DNA of 64,000 nt from Algicola sagamiensis DSM 14643 (GTDB lineage: Bacteria; Pseudomonadota; Gammaproteobacteria; Enterobacterales; Alteromonadaceae), in contig NZ_KB894495.1 of the NCBI RefSeq assembly GCF_000374485.1, positions 1-64,000 on the forward strand, read 5' to 3'. The notes beneath the pieces were generated by a model, which did not search any database, was not told the DNA's origin, and worked only from the letters and a program-made list of their open reading frames with translations. The position numbers and the translations under genes are program-made. Of this stretch, positions 47,186-58,733 are shown piece after piece. Position 1 is the stretch's first letter. Each line of letters begins with the position of its first letter.

Positions 47186-49429
47186 ATGACTGAGTCCGTT
47201 GATTTGGGAATTGAGCGCCTCCCGCTGCATACTTTTACCGAAGAAGCATATTTGAATTATTCCATGTATGTCATCATGGATCGCGCCTTGCCACATATTG
47301 GTGATGGTTTAAAGCCCGTTCAACGACGGATCATTTATGCGATGTCGGAGTTAGGCTTATCTGCTCAGGCAAAATATAAAAAATCCGCAAGAACAGTTGG
47401 TGATGTGCTGGGTAAGTTTCATCCGCATGGTGATAGTGCCTGTTATGAAGCGATGGTACTGATGGCACAGCCATTTTCCTATCGTTATCCGCTGGTTGAT
47501 GGACAAGGCAACTGGGGTGCGGCTGATGATCCCAAATCATTTGCTGCGATGCGCTATACAGAAGCGCGTCTGTCCAAATTCGCAGAAGTCCTGTTATCTG
47601 AACTTGGCTCCGGTACAGTGGACTGGGGGCCAAACTTTGATGGGACGTTAAAAGAACCGATGCGTCTTCCTGCGCGATTACCCCATATTTTACTGAATGG
47701 TGTCACAGGAATCGCGGTTGGGATGGCGACGGATATTCCACCACATAATGTTCGAGAAGTCGCGAATGCTTGTATTCAATTGCTCGAAAATCCAAAGTCG
47801 ACACTCGATGACTTGATGCAGGATGTCCAAGGCCCTGATTACCCAACAGATGCAGAGATTATCACACCGAAAATCGAGATTCGGAAAATTTACGAAACAG
47901 GTAAAGGCAGTATCAAGATGCGCGCAGTTTACCAGGAAGAGCAGGGTGATATTGTGATCACGGCATTGCCGCATCATGCGTCTGGTAGCAAAGTTCTGGA
48001 GCAAATTGCACAGCAGATGCAGGCTAAAAAACTCCCGATGGTTGCTGACCTCCGTGATGAGTCCGATCACGAAAACCCAACGCGCCTCGTGATTGTTCCG
48101 CGTTCGAATCGTGTGGATAGTGAACAGGTGATGCAGCACTTATTTGCCACAACAGATCTTGAGAAGAGCTATCGCGTCAATCTGAATATGATTGGACTGG
48201 ATGGTCGCCCTCAGGTGAAGAACCTTCAGACAATACTGAGTGAGTGGCTTGTTTATCGGCGTGAAACCGTCCGTAGACGTTTGCAGTACCGTCTTGATAA
48301 AGTACTTGCGCGTTTACATATTCTTGAAGGCTTAATGATCGCATTTTTGAATATCGATGAAGTGATTGAGATTATTCGAAATTACGATGATCCAAAAGCC
48401 GAGTTGATAGCAAGGTTTAGTCTAAGTGAAAAGCAAGCAGATGCGATCTTAGATCTCAAACTCCGCCATTTGGCAAAATTGGAAGAGTTCAAAATCAAAT
48501 CCGAGCAGGATGAACTGAGTAAAGAACGAGATCAGCTTGAAAAACTACTTTCTTCTGAACGTCGGATGACCACCTTGCTGAAGAAAGAAATCACAGCAGA
48601 TGCAGAAAAATTCGGTGATGATAGACGTAGCTTAATTGTCGAGCGTGCAGAAGCAAAAGCACTGACAGAAAAAGAACTGATCCCGAGTGAAGCGGTAACC
48701 GTTGTTCTTTCAGATAAAGGGTGGGTTCGCTGTGCAAAAGGCCATGATATTGATCCGACATCATTGGCGTATAAATCTGGTGACGGGCATAAGGCTTCTG
48801 CAAAGGGAAGAAGCAACCAGCCAGCTGTTTTCTTAGATTCATCTGGGCGAGGTTTTGCAACAGATGCGCATACATTGCCTTCTGCACGAAGTCAGGGCGA
48901 ACCACTAACGGGCCGCTTTAATATTGCTGCGGGTGAGACATTTGATCATGTTGTTATCGCAAATGATACACAAAAACTACTGATGGCATCTGATGCTGGG
49001 TATGGCTTTGTCACTACATTTAAAGATATGGTCTCTAAGAACAAAAACGGGAAGGCACTTGTCACACTTTCCAAAGGAAGTCAGTTAATGCAGCCTGTTA
49101 TGGTCGGAGAATCAGGATCTGACCTTGTGATCGTGATTTCGAATGAAGGACGTATGCTCGTGTTTCCTGTTCGAGATTTACCTGAGCTTGCAAAAGGTAA
49201 AGGAAACAAGATGTTGTCGATTCCATCTGCACGTGTTGCATCAAGAGAAGAGTTTATGAAGGCTTACGCAGTCGTGCCAGAAGGAAATCCGGTAACCTTG
49301 TACGCTGGAAAGCGAAAGTTGACTTTAACTGCACAAGATTTGGAACATTACCGCGGTGAAAGGGGACGTCGTGGGAATAAGCTACCTAGAGGGTTGCAAC
49401 GTATTGATTCAATTGAAATAAATGAATGA
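47186..49429 (+). CDS. parC: DNA topoisomerase IV subunit A
   Basis: A 747-residue type IIA topoisomerase subunit that decatenates daughter chromosomes with ParE. Active-site Tyr124 in [10 protein letters not shown]; quinolone-determining region HGDSACYEA with Ser84 and Glu88, the susceptible-type residues. The breakage-reunion domain, coiled coil (about 430-480) and short ParC-type C-terminal beta-pinwheel ([14 protein letters not shown]) are present. parE is not adjacent. Confidence 0.97.
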   Translation: MTESVDLGIERLPLHTFTEEAYLNYSMYVIMDRALPHIGDGLKPVQRRIIYAMSELGLSAQAKYKKSARTVGDVLGKFHPHGDSACYEAMVLMAQPFSYRYPLVDGQGNWGAADDPKSFAAMRYTEARLSKFAEVLLSELGSGTVDWGPNFDGTLKEPMRLPARLPHILLNGVTGIAVGMATDIPPHNVREVANACIQLLENPKSTLDDLMQDVQGPDYPTDAEIITPKIEIRKIYETGKGSIKMRAVYQEEQGDIVITALPHHASGSKVLEQIAQQMQAKKLPMVADLRDESDHENPTRLVIVPRSNRVDSEQVMQHLFATTDLEKSYRVNLNMIGLDGRPQVKNLQTILSEWLVYRRETVRRRLQYRLDKVLARLHILEGLMIAFLNIDEVIEIIRNYDDPKAELIARFSLSEKQADAILDLKLRHLAKLEEFKIKSEQDELSKERDQLEKLLSSERRMTTLLKKEITADAEKFGDDRRSLIVERAEAKALTEKELIPSEAVTVVLSDKGWVRCAKGHDIDPTSLAYKSGDGHKASAKGRSNQPAVFLDSSGRGFATDAHTLPSARSQGEPLTGRFNIAAGETFDHVVIANDTQKLLMASDAGYGFVTTFKDMVSKNKNGKALVTLSKGSQLMQPVMVGESGSDLVIVISNEGRMLVFPVRDLPELAKGKGNKMLSIPSARVASREEFMKAYAVVPEGNPVTLYAGKRKLTLTAQDLEHYRGERGRRGNKLPRGLQRIDSIEINE

Positions 49430-49539
49430 TTTTAACTGTTTTTTTGAAAAATTTCAAAAAAATCATAGATTAGATGGTGAGTCAGCGGACAGTTCAGGCT
49501 ATACTTGTGCGCTGACTGAATTAGATATTTGGAGCACAC

Positions 49540-50268
49540 GTGTTAGCTGTTTTAAGACTCATAATCCTCGGGCTCTTTATCGTTGCTTCAACGATTGCTG
49601 GATGTGTCTTCTTCTTATTCCGGCCAAAAAACCCGAATAACACACACTTAATTGCAAAGTGGTATTCATCCATGCGTTATATTATGGGGATTGAAGTTGA
49701 AGTACGGATCCCTGATGAGCTGAAAAAACTTGGTCCGTGTGTTTATATTGCGAATCATCAAAATAGCTATGATCTATTCACGTTGACTAAAAGTGTCATG
49801 CCAAAAACAGTGAGCGTTGGGAAGAAAAGTCTCAAGTGGATCCCATTTTTTGGACAGCTGTATTGGTTGAGTGGCAATATTTTGATTGATAGAAAAAACC
49901 GCCACAAAGCTTTTGATACGATTAGCCAGGCTGCAAAAAAAATCCGTGAAAGAAAAATCTCTGTCTGGTTGTTTCCTGAAGGAACGAGAAGCTATGGGAA
50001 AGGGCTGTTACCGTTTAAGACAGGTGCTTTTCATACGGCATTACAAGCAGGCGTACCAATTATTCCTGTTTGCATGAGTTCGACGCATAAGAAGTTTAGT
50101 TTGAACCGTTGGCGCAATGGTAAAGTGATCATCGAGATGTTACCCCCGGTTGATATGTCCAGAATTGATAAAAACGAAATTCGTGAGATGGCAATCAAGG
50201 TTCATCAAATGATGCGAGATAAAATCTCTACCCTTGATCATCAGATTCGCCCAGCACATTCAGCATAA
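49540..50268 (+). CDS. plsC: 1-acyl-sn-glycerol-3-phosphate acyltransferase PlsC
   Basis: A 242-residue membrane-associated enzyme that makes phosphatidic acid. N-terminal hydrophobic segment (about 2-24), catalytic HX4D in IANHQNSYDLF, and FPEGTRSYGKG with VPIIPVCMSS. The start is GTG at 49540 with GGAG 5 nt upstream. It follows parC by 110 bp, a pairing common in gammaproteobacteria. A terminator lies at 50340. Confidence 0.95.
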   Translation: MLAVLRLIILGLFIVASTIAGCVFFLFRPKNPNNTHLIAKWYSSMRYIMGIEVEVRIPDELKKLGPCVYIANHQNSYDLFTLTKSVMPKTVSVGKKSLKWIPFFGQLYWLSGNILIDRKNRHKAFDTISQAAKKIRERKISVWLFPEGTRSYGKGLLPFKTGAFHTALQAGVPIIPVCMSSTHKKFSLNRWRNGKVIIEMLPPVDMSRIDKNEIREMAIKVHQMMRDKISTLDHQIRPAHSA

Positions 50269-50339
50269 TCAGAGCATGCATCATTTGAATCTGACGTGAC
50301 TTTGGTCATGATATGCTGTGATTTAAGTCTCAATAGTAG

Positions 50340-50370
50340 AAAGTCGCATCCAGCGGCTTTCTTTGTTTTT
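50340..50370 (+). terminator. Terminator after plsC
   Basis: AAAGTCG (50340-50346) pairs with CGGCTTT (50354-50360, one G-U), followed by CTTTGTTTTT. Confidence 0.75.
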
Positions 50371-50493
50371 CACCCATTGTTTTTGTGAAGATGAATTAAG
50401 CGCAAATCTTTCCATAATTCAGATGAAACATTGCGCATCTCATGGTAGTTTGTGCGGCTTAAATTTTAAATCAACAAAATTGGAATACTGAAG

Positions 50494-50847
50494 ATGAACT
50501 GGCACGAGTTTACTCAGGAAGTCATTGCGGAAATGCGCGATGATGGACTGCCAACGGATGAGTTGTATGAAATTGAACACCACTTTTCTGCGCAAACGTT
50601 TGAAGCGCTTGAAAAGGCGGCTATCGCGGCATTTAAAAAAGGCTATGAAGTGTCAGAGGCAGAAGAAATTGAGCTAGAAGACGGTTCTTTCATTTACGGC
50701 TTTGACGTTTATTTCGAGCAAACGCTAGAAGAAGCTCGCCTGATTAAAGATGTCGACACCATGCTGGAACTCGCCAAAGAAACCCAGATTGACTATGACG
50801 GCTGGGGTGTCACCCTTGAAGAAGAGGATGATGAAGACGAGGCGTGA
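50494..50847 (+). CDS. rraB: Regulator of RNase E activity RraB
   Basis: A 117-residue acidic protein. It matches E. coli RraB along its length (LYEIEHHFSAQTFEALEKAA, AFKKGYEVSEAEE, IDYDGWGV) but lacks the long acidic C-terminal extension. RraB binds the C-terminal scaffold of RNase E and changes degradosome make-up. Single gene, convergent with the decarboxylase; the unrelated RNase E inhibitor RraA is also in this window. Confidence 0.92.
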   Translation: MNWHEFTQEVIAEMRDDGLPTDELYEIEHHFSAQTFEALEKAAIAAFKKGYEVSEAEEIELEDGSFIYGFDVYFEQTLEEARLIKDVDTMLELAKETQIDYDGWGVTLEEEDDEDEA

Positions 50848-50875
50848 GATCTTCAGAAAACGGATACTTTTTAAA

Positions 50876-50893
50876 GGCCAGCAGATGCTGGCC
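50876..50893. terminator. Hairpin between rraB and the decarboxylase gene
   Basis: GGCCAGCA (50876-50883) and TGCTGGCC (50886-50893) form a GC-rich perfect stem between convergent genes; only weak T runs flank it. Confidence 0.7.
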
Positions 50894-50901
50894 CTATTTG
50901 C

Positions 50902-53199
50902 TTATTTCTTAATGCAAAGCTGATTCACTTCTTTTCTGAGTTTCGGAATAAAGATTTCTGTGAAGAAGTTGAAGAGTCCTTTTTGATTGTCTTCGTGGGT
51001 ATAGATCGCCCATGGATCGAGGATAACGGAGCGGATACAAGGGATTGCATTGACTTGTTCAGCTTGGCTGAATAAACGTTCACCAAGCGCATTCATAAAG
51101 TCATCACCATAATCTTCTCGGTTGAAGGTGGTCATTGATACGAATATTTGATCATCCTCTACTGGCTCTCCTGGCGGAACACTGAGGCGCTCGAAAAGTG
51201 CATTGTTGAGTTCTAGCGTCCTTTCTGGTGAGCGGTCCTTTTTGTCTACAAATACATAATCCACAATGTTTTGATCACCGGCGATATTTCGTAGAAATGA
51301 GTTTATCTCCCTGTGATTGTGCAGATCATGTTTAGACATCTGATGATCCCAAAGTACATCCGTGATGGCTTGACGATGTTGATTTTGCTCTTTGGATAAT
51401 GGGTTGAGTAAGACAAGATCAAAATGATCTTCTGGATATGCTACATCCATGGTTGCCAGATATAAGTAGAACAACTTCGAATTCAGCATGCTTTGGTTAA
51501 TGATGTGTCCATAGCCCCGTTTGTCTGGGCGAATGGCTTGATGACTGAGAAAAACAGATGTTGCCGCAGCACCTGGCTTGGAGCCTTCAATGCCTGATTC
51601 GCCAATATTTCGAGTGTTGATACTATCCGAATCGCCTTCAGAGCTGATATATGGTGCACTAAAACTGAGCAGGTTTATGATTTTGTCGTTACGATAAGTT
51701 AAGCTACCTGCTGGATAAGGAATATATCCCATTTTATGCGGATCGATGGTCACACTATCGCAAAGGTGGATCTGAGACATGCTTTCATAGACACTGTCAC
51801 GGAACCAGGAATCTCGGTTATCAAACAAGTGCTCTTGCGCGATTTTGCTTTGAGGGGGAAATTCACCCATTTCAAATGGCTTACGAATACATGCCATGAA
51901 GTAGCCGCCCCAAGCTGCATCTGTATGGACTGCGTATTCGAACGATTCCTGTTGGGTGCGGAAGTTTTCTCGAATTGTTAAGAGTTTTTCGACCGGGTCG
52001 ACTGCGCCTTCTTCTGTTGAACCAACCACTGCGACATTCATCACAACAGGTTTTTTGTGCTGTTTACAGGTGTTGAGTACACCTTGGAGTAGTTGAGTTT
52101 TTACTTTTCCTTCTTCATCAACATACACATTCAGCAAGCCATCATCTTTGATAACTTCAATGTCGAGCATCTGCTTTTCACTCAGGCCCTTCTGGCCACC
52201 ACCCATACCAAGCAACGAAGTCGATTTGATCCATGAGTAATGTTTGGTTGAAGGAACAATAATCGCAGGTGCTTTAATATCTTCTTGAATCAGATATTTC
52301 TGGTAGAAGAAGTTCATCCCTTTCCCATTCAAAGAATACGAGTTTCCAAGTGTTTTCCATACATCGGCTTCATCCCATTGACTATTTTTATCTTGGCTAA
52401 GTAAGTCAGCCATTTGTGCGGGGAGTGCCAACGCATCATCTTGTTTTAGATTCAGTAGCTGCCATGCTGTTGCTTGAGCAAGTTTTTCTCCATTGGGGAG
52501 TTTGAGAGTATCATGGATCGCCACAAATTGTTGGCCTTGTTCCAATGAATACTTGATGCCGAGCGGCATATATTTCAGCTCTCTCGCAGCCCAAACACTT
52601 TCGATATTTGCGACTGTGCCATCACAGGCAATATGGGACCAAGCGAATGTTTCATCTGATTGGCCGTCATCCTCTAATGGACGAACTTGGAAACCAGCCA
52701 TTTGAGAGATGTCATTACAAGCCAGTATCTCTATGAGCGTTGTCGCTGGTGCAGCCTGTGGTGTGACATTATTTTGATTTTGCAACATCCCGGATAAGTA
52801 GCCAATAATTGAGGGGAGTGTGATATCCCATGTCATATGCCCCTGATAACGTAAAGTAGAGAAGGGCACAGAGTAATTGGTTAGAAGTATAAGTAAGTCT
52901 TCACTTTTACTTTCGACATCTTGGACAGCTTGTTGATACGCATGGGACTCACGCACTGAGTCAGTGATATACCCCGGGTCGTCTGGAAACAACGATTGGC
53001 GACCATCTAAAGTCAGATCCACAACAGCATTGAGTAGTTTCTTGACCAGCGCTTTATTCTCACCTTTGGTGCCCATAAACCAACCCGCAATTGAAGTGTC
53101 ATCACGAAGCGGTGTGGATTCGATTTCTCGTTTGAGTTGAGACTGTAAATGATGCAGGATGTCACGCGAGACAAATTTTTTCTTCGAAGTGATGCCCAT
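50902..53199 (-). CDS. Large group II PLP-dependent decarboxylase
   Basis: A 765-residue fold-type I PLP enzyme. Cofactor Lys in SVTIDPHKMGYIPYPAG (about residues 486-502); the His that stacks on PLP in VPSTKHYSWIKS; the cofactor Asp in AVHTDAAWGGYF. It belongs to the glutamate/aromatic-amino-acid decarboxylase family but is much longer than glutamate or DOPA decarboxylases (about 450-500); the extra length is at both ends. Substrate unknown: tyrosine, aspartate and glutamate decarboxylases all share these motifs. It lies 238 bp downstream of hutH on the same strand but probably in its own unit. Confidence 0.88.
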   Translation of the reverse strand: MGITSKKKFVSRDILHHLQSQLKREIESTPLRDDTSIAGWFMGTKGENKALVKKLLNAVVDLTLDGRQSLFPDDPGYITDSVRESHAYQQAVQDVESKSEDLLILLTNYSVPFSTLRYQGHMTWDITLPSIIGYLSGMLQNQNNVTPQAAPATTLIEILACNDISQMAGFQVRPLEDDGQSDETFAWSHIACDGTVANIESVWAARELKYMPLGIKYSLEQGQQFVAIHDTLKLPNGEKLAQATAWQLLNLKQDDALALPAQMADLLSQDKNSQWDEADVWKTLGNSYSLNGKGMNFFYQKYLIQEDIKAPAIIVPSTKHYSWIKSTSLLGMGGGQKGLSEKQMLDIEVIKDDGLLNVYVDEEGKVKTQLLQGVLNTCKQHKKPVVMNVAVVGSTEEGAVDPVEKLLTIRENFRTQQESFEYAVHTDAAWGGYFMACIRKPFEMGEFPPQSKIAQEHLFDNRDSWFRDSVYESMSQIHLCDSVTIDPHKMGYIPYPAGSLTYRNDKIINLLSFSAPYISSEGDSDSINTRNIGESGIEGSKPGAAATSVFLSHQAIRPDKRGYGHIINQSMLNSKLFYLYLATMDVAYPEDHFDLVLLNPLSKEQNQHRQAITDVLWDHQMSKHDLHNHREINSFLRNIAGDQNIVDYVFVDKKDRSPERTLELNNALFERLSVPPGEPVEDDQIFVSMTTFNREDYGDDFMNALGERLFSQAEQVNAIPCIRSVILDPWAIYTHEDNQKGLFNFFTEIFIPKLRKEVNQLCIKK

Positions 53200-53373
53200 G
53201 AGGGATCTCCGTCTTTTTTATATTGAAATGGAATGTTGAAATGCGAGAGTGGGGTGCCTATCAGATAACAAGCTTGATGACTACGCGGGAGAGAACCCGC
53301 TGTCGCTGGAAGAAAAGCTTAATTGCGGCTTTTAAATTGTGCAATCAAACAAAGGTTGAGTTTTCTTCGTATA

Positions 53374-53398
53374 CACGGCAGTGATGATCACTGCCGTG
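53374..53398. repeat. Perfect 12-bp palindrome between hutH and the decarboxylase gene
   Basis: CACGGCAGTGAT and ATCACTGCCGTG flank a single G. No T run follows on either strand, so it may be a protein-binding site, or a cruciform or RNA hairpin, for the downstream decarboxylase gene. Confidence 0.6.
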
Positions 53399-53410
53399 CC
53401 GCAAAATGTT

Positions 53411-53438
53411 TAAAACACTGACATTAAAACACTGACAT
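53411..53438. repeat. Two tandem 14-bp units at the hutH stop
   Basis: TAAAACACTGACAT occurs twice in tandem (53411-53424, 53425-53438) and a third partial copy, TAAAACAGTG, overlaps the hutH stop codon. ACACTG also pairs with CAGTGT at the end of hutH, so on the minus strand the repeat can form alternative terminator hairpins followed by TTTTAA. Confidence 0.7.
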
Positions 53439-54961
53439 TAAAACAGTGTTGGTTGAAAAACGACTGTCAGCGCGTTGTTTGCTAATAATGATGTTGCTTC
53501 TTCAATATCTTTTCCGAAATAACGATCCTTATCATAATAAGACACGGTTTCGCGAAGTATATGTTTCGCTTGTTCGATAGATGGGCTGGATTTGAGCGGT
53601 GCGCGGAAGTCCAATCCTTGTGCTGCCGACAAGTACTCTATAGTAAGGACGCCTCGCGTATTTTCTGCCATTTCTGTCAGGCGTCTAGCACAAAATGTAG
53701 CCATTGAGACGTGATCTTCCTGGTTCGCCGAAGTGGGTAGACTATCCACAGATCCTGGGTGAGCAAAGGTCTTGTTTTCTGATGCCAGTGCCGCTGCTGT
53801 GACCTGTGCGATCATAAACCCACTGTTTACACCACCATTTTCCACGAGGAAAGGCGGTAATTGGCTGAGCTGTGAATCCATCATGAGTGCAATACGTCGT
53901 TCTGCTAATGCGCCGATTTCAGCGATTGCCAGTGCCAAATTATCCGCTGCCATAGCGATTGGCTCTGCATGGAAGTTTCCACCAGATAGGATTTCATCTT
54001 CATTGGCAAAAACCAGCGGGTTGTCTGTGACACCATTGGCTTCGGTCAGGATAACGCTTGCCGCATGACGTATTTGAGTGAGGCATGCACCCATCACCTG
54101 TGGTTGGCAACGCAAGGAATAGGGATCTTGCACTTTGTCACAGTGTTGGTGTGACAGACTGATCTCTGACGAATCGCCCAAGATATTGCGATACATTGCA
54201 GCTGCGTCAATCTGTCCTCGTTGACCTCGAACTTCATGAATTCTCGAATCGAATGGCACGCGGCTGCCCAGTGCTGCTTCAAGTGTCATTGCGCCGATAA
54301 GAGTCCCTTGCTGATACAAAGCTTCCGTATGGAATAATCCTTGAATAGCAAACGCGGTCGATGCTTGTGTACCATTGAGCAGCGCAAGCCCTTCTTTCGC
54401 AGCAAGGGGAATCGGCGATAGTCCAGCAAATTTCAGGCCTTCTTCTGCTTCGTAGATTTTCCCTTGGTAACGGACTTGTCCTTCACCCAACATCGGTAAG
54501 CATAGATGGGCGAGTGGTGCCAAATCGCCAGATGCGCCGACAGAGCCTTTTTCCGGAATACATGGATAAACTTCGTTCGCCAGGAGAGCACACAAGAATT
54601 GGATCACTTCGACACGAATACCAGAAAATCCGCGGGACAAACTATTGATTTTGAGCACAAGCATAAGGCGAACAATTGCATCATTCATGAGCTTGCCTGT
54701 GCCAGCTGCGTGAGAGCGCACGATTGACGACTGGAGTAACTCCAACTCATCACGGGCGATTTTTGTATTCGCTAGCAACCCAAAACCAGTATTGATGCCG
54801 TATACAGTTTTTCCTGATTCAATCACATGCTGCACTGTATCAGCAGAGCGTTGGATCGTTTGAACAGTCTCTTCACCCAAAGTGAGCTTGACAGGGGACT
54901 GCCAGATATCGCGAAGTTGTGTCCAGTCTAATTGTCCCGGTTGTAATGTAAACTGCTTCAT
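53438..54961 (-). CDS. hutH: Histidine ammonia-lyase
   Basis: A 507-residue enzyme converting L-histidine to urocanate. The Ala143-Ser144-Gly145 triad that cyclises into the MIO cofactor is in [24 protein letters not shown] and [11 protein letters not shown] are present. Third gene of hutC-hutU-hutH, 9 bp after hutU. The stop codon lies in a small tandem repeat. Confidence 0.98.
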   Translation of the reverse strand: MKQFTLQPGQLDWTQLRDIWQSPVKLTLGEETVQTIQRSADTVQHVIESGKTVYGINTGFGLLANTKIARDELELLQSSIVRSHAAGTGKLMNDAIVRLMLVLKINSLSRGFSGIRVEVIQFLCALLANEVYPCIPEKGSVGASGDLAPLAHLCLPMLGEGQVRYQGKIYEAEEGLKFAGLSPIPLAAKEGLALLNGTQASTAFAIQGLFHTEALYQQGTLIGAMTLEAALGSRVPFDSRIHEVRGQRGQIDAAAMYRNILGDSSEISLSHQHCDKVQDPYSLRCQPQVMGACLTQIRHAASVILTEANGVTDNPLVFANEDEILSGGNFHAEPIAMAADNLALAIAEIGALAERRIALMMDSQLSQLPPFLVENGGVNSGFMIAQVTAAALASENKTFAHPGSVDSLPTSANQEDHVSMATFCARRLTEMAENTRGVLTIEYLSAAQGLDFRAPLKSSPSIEQAKHILRETVSYYDKDRYFGKDIEEATSLLANNALTVVFQPTLF

Positions 54962-54970
54962 GTGTCACTC

Positions 54971-56644
54971 CTACTTCCCTAACATTGGTAAATCCAGTTC
55001 GCACTCAGTCGCGCATTGCTTTGCGATGGCGTAACCTGCATCAGCATGACGCATGACGCCCGTTGCAGGGTCGTTCCATAAAACGCGTGATAAGCGTTGC
55101 TTTGCAGCATCAGTTCCATCAGCCACGATCACAACACCCGCGTGCTGAGAAAAGCCCATGCCAACACCACCACCATGATGCAGAGATACCCAAGTTGCAC
55201 CACCAGCGGTATTGAGCAAGGCATTGAGTAATGGCCAATCAGACACAGCATCAGAGCCATCCATCATGGATTCGGTCTCGCGATTTGGCGAAGCAACTGA
55301 GCCAGAATCTAAATGATCACGACCAATCACGATTGGGGCGCTGATCTCACCAGAAGCCACCATGTCGTTGAATGCCATTGCAATACGCGCACGATCTTTG
55401 AGGCCAATCCAGCAAATACGAGCAGGTAATCCCTGGAATTGAATTTTCTCTCGCGCCATATCCAGCCAGTTGTGTAGGTGCGGATTATCTGGGATCAGCT
55501 CTTTGACTTTTTGATCTGTTTTATAGATATCTTCTGGATCACCAGAGAGTGCTACCCAACGGAATGGTCCAACGCCTTCACAGAATAGAGGGCGAATATA
55601 AGCAGGAACAAAACCCGGGAAGTCAAAGGCGTTCTTTTCGCCCGCTTCCAGTGCCATTTGGCGGATATTGTTGCCGTAATCGACCGCAATGGAGCCGCTT
55701 CTCTGCATGGCTAGGATGGCATGAACTTGCACTGCCATGGAGTTTTTCGCATCGACGACGACTTTCTCAGGTGATGATATACGAAGATCCGCAGCCTTTG
55801 CCATGGAATAGCCCTGCGGTAGGTAACCGTTGAGCGGATCGTGAGCTGAAGTTTGATCAGTGACGACATCAGGTTGAATGCCCTTTGTAACAATCTCCTG
55901 GTAAATATCAGCAGCATTACCAAGCAGACCAACTGAAATCGCATGGTTGTTACTTTTCGCTTCTTCAAGCATCACGATTGCTTCATCAAGAGACGTTGCT
56001 TTGCGATCGACATAACCTGTGCGAAGGCGGAAGTCGATCCGGCTTTCATCCACTTCACAAGCAATCATGGAGAATCCTGCCATTGTGCCAGCAAGTGGTT
56101 GCGCACCGCCCATTCCCCCGAGACCACCAGTGAGGATCCAGCGGCCATTCGCATCCCCGTTAAAATGTGTTTTGGCAATGGCAACAAAAGTTTCGTAAGT
56201 ACCTTGAACGATCCCTTGTGAGCCGATGTAAATCCATGAACCCGCTGTCATCTGACCGTACATCATCAGGCCTTTTTTATCGAGTTCGTTAAAGTGTTCC
56301 CAGTTGGCCCAGCTCGGGACAAGGTTGGAGTTTGCGATTAAAACGCGTGGTGAATCGGGGTGGGTTTTGAAAACGCCCACGGGTTTTCCGGATTGAACAA
56401 GCAGGGTTTCGTTGTCTTCCAGTCGGTCCAGTACATCGATGATGGTATCGAAGCAAGACCAGTTTCTTGCGGCGCGACCAATGCCACCGTAGACAACCAG
56501 CGCGTGTGGATGTTCTGCAACTTCTGGATCCAGATTGTTCATCAGCATGCGTTTTGCGGCTTCTGTTAACCAGCTTTTTGCCGTAATTTTGAGACCTCTT
56601 GGGGCCTTGATTTGACGAGTGTCGTCGATGCGTGGGTCTTGCAT
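54971..56644 (-). CDS. hutU: Urocanate hydratase
   Basis: A 557-residue NAD-dependent enzyme, second step of histidine degradation (urocanate to imidazolonepropionate). Visible: [53 protein letters not shown] (NAD site), and [13 protein letters not shown]. Normal length. Starts 4 bp after hutC, so coupled translation is likely. Confidence 0.98.
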   Translation of the reverse strand: MQDPRIDDTRQIKAPRGLKITAKSWLTEAAKRMLMNNLDPEVAEHPHALVVYGGIGRAARNWSCFDTIIDVLDRLEDNETLLVQSGKPVGVFKTHPDSPRVLIANSNLVPSWANWEHFNELDKKGLMMYGQMTAGSWIYIGSQGIVQGTYETFVAIAKTHFNGDANGRWILTGGLGGMGGAQPLAGTMAGFSMIACEVDESRIDFRLRTGYVDRKATSLDEAIVMLEEAKSNNHAISVGLLGNAADIYQEIVTKGIQPDVVTDQTSAHDPLNGYLPQGYSMAKAADLRISSPEKVVVDAKNSMAVQVHAILAMQRSGSIAVDYGNNIRQMALEAGEKNAFDFPGFVPAYIRPLFCEGVGPFRWVALSGDPEDIYKTDQKVKELIPDNPHLHNWLDMAREKIQFQGLPARICWIGLKDRARIAMAFNDMVASGEISAPIVIGRDHLDSGSVASPNRETESMMDGSDAVSDWPLLNALLNTAGGATWVSLHHGGGVGMGFSQHAGVVIVADGTDAAKQRLSRVLWNDPATGVMRHADAGYAIAKQCATECELDLPMLGK

Positions 56645-56648
56645 TGTT

Positions 56649-57401
56649 CTATCCTTTCATTTTTATTTTTTGGGAAGTATGGAAGGTCAGGTGTCCACCC
56701 AATTTGTATCGAGAGCCTGGGTAGATGAGCCGAGCAAAGCTCACAACACCTTGATTACTCCAGGTTCGTCGGAGCAATTGCAGGCAGGGCTGCTTCATGT
56801 CGATATTCAACCAATCACTTTGCTGTTTGTTGGACTGAATGGCTTCTACTGAATGTTTTGCTTCTGTGAGTGGTGCAACACGGGAGAGATACTCGTGTGG
56901 CGTGATGTCGTTAAAGTCCTGATCGATATATTGGGGTGCAATACCAGGGTTGACGAAGCGTTCTTCTAATTGGATTGGCACATTATTTTGATGGTGAATC
57001 AGGATGGAATGAAATACGGGACTATACTCTTCAACGCCGAGAGCAATTGCGACGGGGGGGATTGCATCAATGGTTGATAATGCGACTTGCGTGCTCGAGT
57101 GCATATGACCCCGATCGTTGATCTCGTCGGCGATATTTTTAATTTCGAGGAGGGATGACTGGGTTTTGGTATCGGCGACGAAGGTGCCGAGGCCTTGGGT
57201 TCGGATGAGAACATCTTGCTCTGTGAGTTCTTGTACTGCCCGTCGAGCGGTCATCCTGCTGACTTGAAACTGCGCGGCCAGCTCGTTTTCTGACGGAATT
57301 TTTTGATTGACATCCCATTCGCCAGACTCGATTCTATCCAGTATATGGGCTTTGATCTGACTAAACTTTTTGACAGCTGCATGTTGTGATTTTTCTTGCA
57401 T
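56649..57401 (-). CDS. hutC: Histidine utilisation repressor HutC
   Basis: A 250-residue GntR-family repressor: winged helix about 10-80 ([40 protein letters not shown]) and a UTRA ligand domain (about 95-240, [19 protein letters not shown]). HutC is released from DNA by urocanate. It is first in the operon with hutU and hutH, so it is probably autoregulated through the palindrome at 57421-57432. Confidence 0.95.
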   Translation of the reverse strand: MQEKSQHAAVKKFSQIKAHILDRIESGEWDVNQKIPSENELAAQFQVSRMTARRAVQELTEQDVLIRTQGLGTFVADTKTQSSLLEIKNIADEINDRGHMHSSTQVALSTIDAIPPVAIALGVEEYSPVFHSILIHHQNNVPIQLEERFVNPGIAPQYIDQDFNDITPHEYLSRVAPLTEAKHSVEAIQSNKQQSDWLNIDMKQPCLQLLRRTWSNQGVVSFARLIYPGSRYKLGGHLTFHTSQKIKMKG

Positions 57402-57420
57402 TGTTCGTTTCCAAATCAGC

Positions 57421-57432
57421 TTGTATATACAA
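57421..57432. promoter_or_regulatory. HutC-type operator
   Basis: TTGTATATACAA is a perfect 12-bp palindrome of the HutC type (core TGTATATACA), in the 80-bp gap between divergent hutC and hutI, able to control both. Confidence 0.88.
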
Positions 57433-57481
57433 TTGACTGTGTTACTATCCTAGAACCACTTTTCAAAAGAGGCAAGAAAAA

Positions 57482-58705
57482 ATGAATCAATGGGATGCCG
57501 TTTGGATTGATATCAATGTGATGACCTTCTCGGAAAATATCGCTGAACCCTACGGATTAATCGAGGATGCAGCGATTGCAGTCAAGGGTGAACATATTGC
57601 TTGGATAGGCGCAGTCAATGCACTACCAGAGTTTGATCCAATCTCAACTCCCGTCTTCCGTGGAGAAGGTGCTTACGTCACGCCTGGATTCATTGATTGT
57701 CATACACATCTGGTGTTTGCTGGTAGTCGTGCAGATGAATTTGAACGCCGATTACAGGGTGTGTCTTATGCTCAAATTGCCGAAGAAGGTGGCGGTATTC
57801 GCAGTACAGTCAAAGCAACCCGGGAAGCTTCCAAAGAACATTTATTTGTACAAGCAAAAGACAGATTAAATACGCTGATGGCGGAAGGTGTGTCGACTGT
57901 TGAGATCAAAAGTGGGTATGGATTGCGTTTCGAATATGAACAAAAGCAACTTGAAGTTGCGCAGATGCTGGATGAGCATCACCCCGTTGATATTCAAAAA
58001 ACATTCCTAGGCGCACATGCAGTCCCACCAGAGTTTGAGGGTGATCCTGATGGTTACATTGATGAAGTCTGTCAGGAGATGCTGCCGAAGTTACATCAAG
58101 CTGGGCTGGTGGATACGGTCGATGCATTTTGTGAAAGTATTGGGTTTTCTTGTGCGCAGACAGAACGACTATTCAAACGTGCGAAAGCATTAAAAATTCC
58201 GGTGAAGTTGCACGCAGAACAGCTCACAAATTTGGGTGGAACAGAGCTTGCAGCATCTTACAGTGCGCTATCGGTCGATCATATCGAATATCTAGATGAA
58301 GCAGGGGTTAAAGCCATTGCAGAAAGTGGCACAGTTGCTGTTTTATTGCCAGGTGCATTCTATTATCTCAGAGAAACTCAATTGCCACCGATCGATCTGC
58401 TCAGAAAATACAAAGTCCCTATGGCGATTGCTACGGACATGAACCCAGGATCATCACCGCTTTGCTCCTTACTCTTAATGCTCAATATGGGATGTACGCT
58501 TTTTAAACTAACTCCAGAAGAAGTGTTACGAGGTGTGACGGTCAATTCAGCAAAAGCACTGGGCATGAATGACAGAGGTGTTCTAGAAGCTGGTAAATTA
58601 GCAGATTTTGCCGTCTGGAATATCGATCATCCTGCGACTTTGGCTTATCAATATGGTGAAAATCGCCTCAAAACGCTATGGAAGCGTGGGCAGCAGGTGG
58701 TTTGA
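57482..58705 (+). CDS. hutI: Imidazolonepropionase
   Basis: A 407-residue amidohydrolase, third step of histidine degradation, giving formiminoglutamate. Metal ligands: [35 protein letters not shown] and [10 protein letters not shown]. Normal length. Divergent from hutC; convergent with hutG. Confidence 0.97.
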   Translation: MNQWDAVWIDINVMTFSENIAEPYGLIEDAAIAVKGEHIAWIGAVNALPEFDPISTPVFRGEGAYVTPGFIDCHTHLVFAGSRADEFERRLQGVSYAQIAEEGGGIRSTVKATREASKEHLFVQAKDRLNTLMAEGVSTVEIKSGYGLRFEYEQKQLEVAQMLDEHHPVDIQKTFLGAHAVPPEFEGDPDGYIDEVCQEMLPKLHQAGLVDTVDAFCESIGFSCAQTERLFKRAKALKIPVKLHAEQLTNLGGTELAASYSALSVDHIEYLDEAGVKAIAESGTVAVLLPGAFYYLRETQLPPIDLLRKYKVPMAIATDMNPGSSPLCSLLLMLNMGCTLFKLTPEEVLRGVTVNSAKALGMNDRGVLEAGKLADFAVWNIDHPATLAYQYGENRLKTLWKRGQQVV

Positions 58706-58733
58706 AGATAAGCCTCGAATGAGGTTCATTCTC

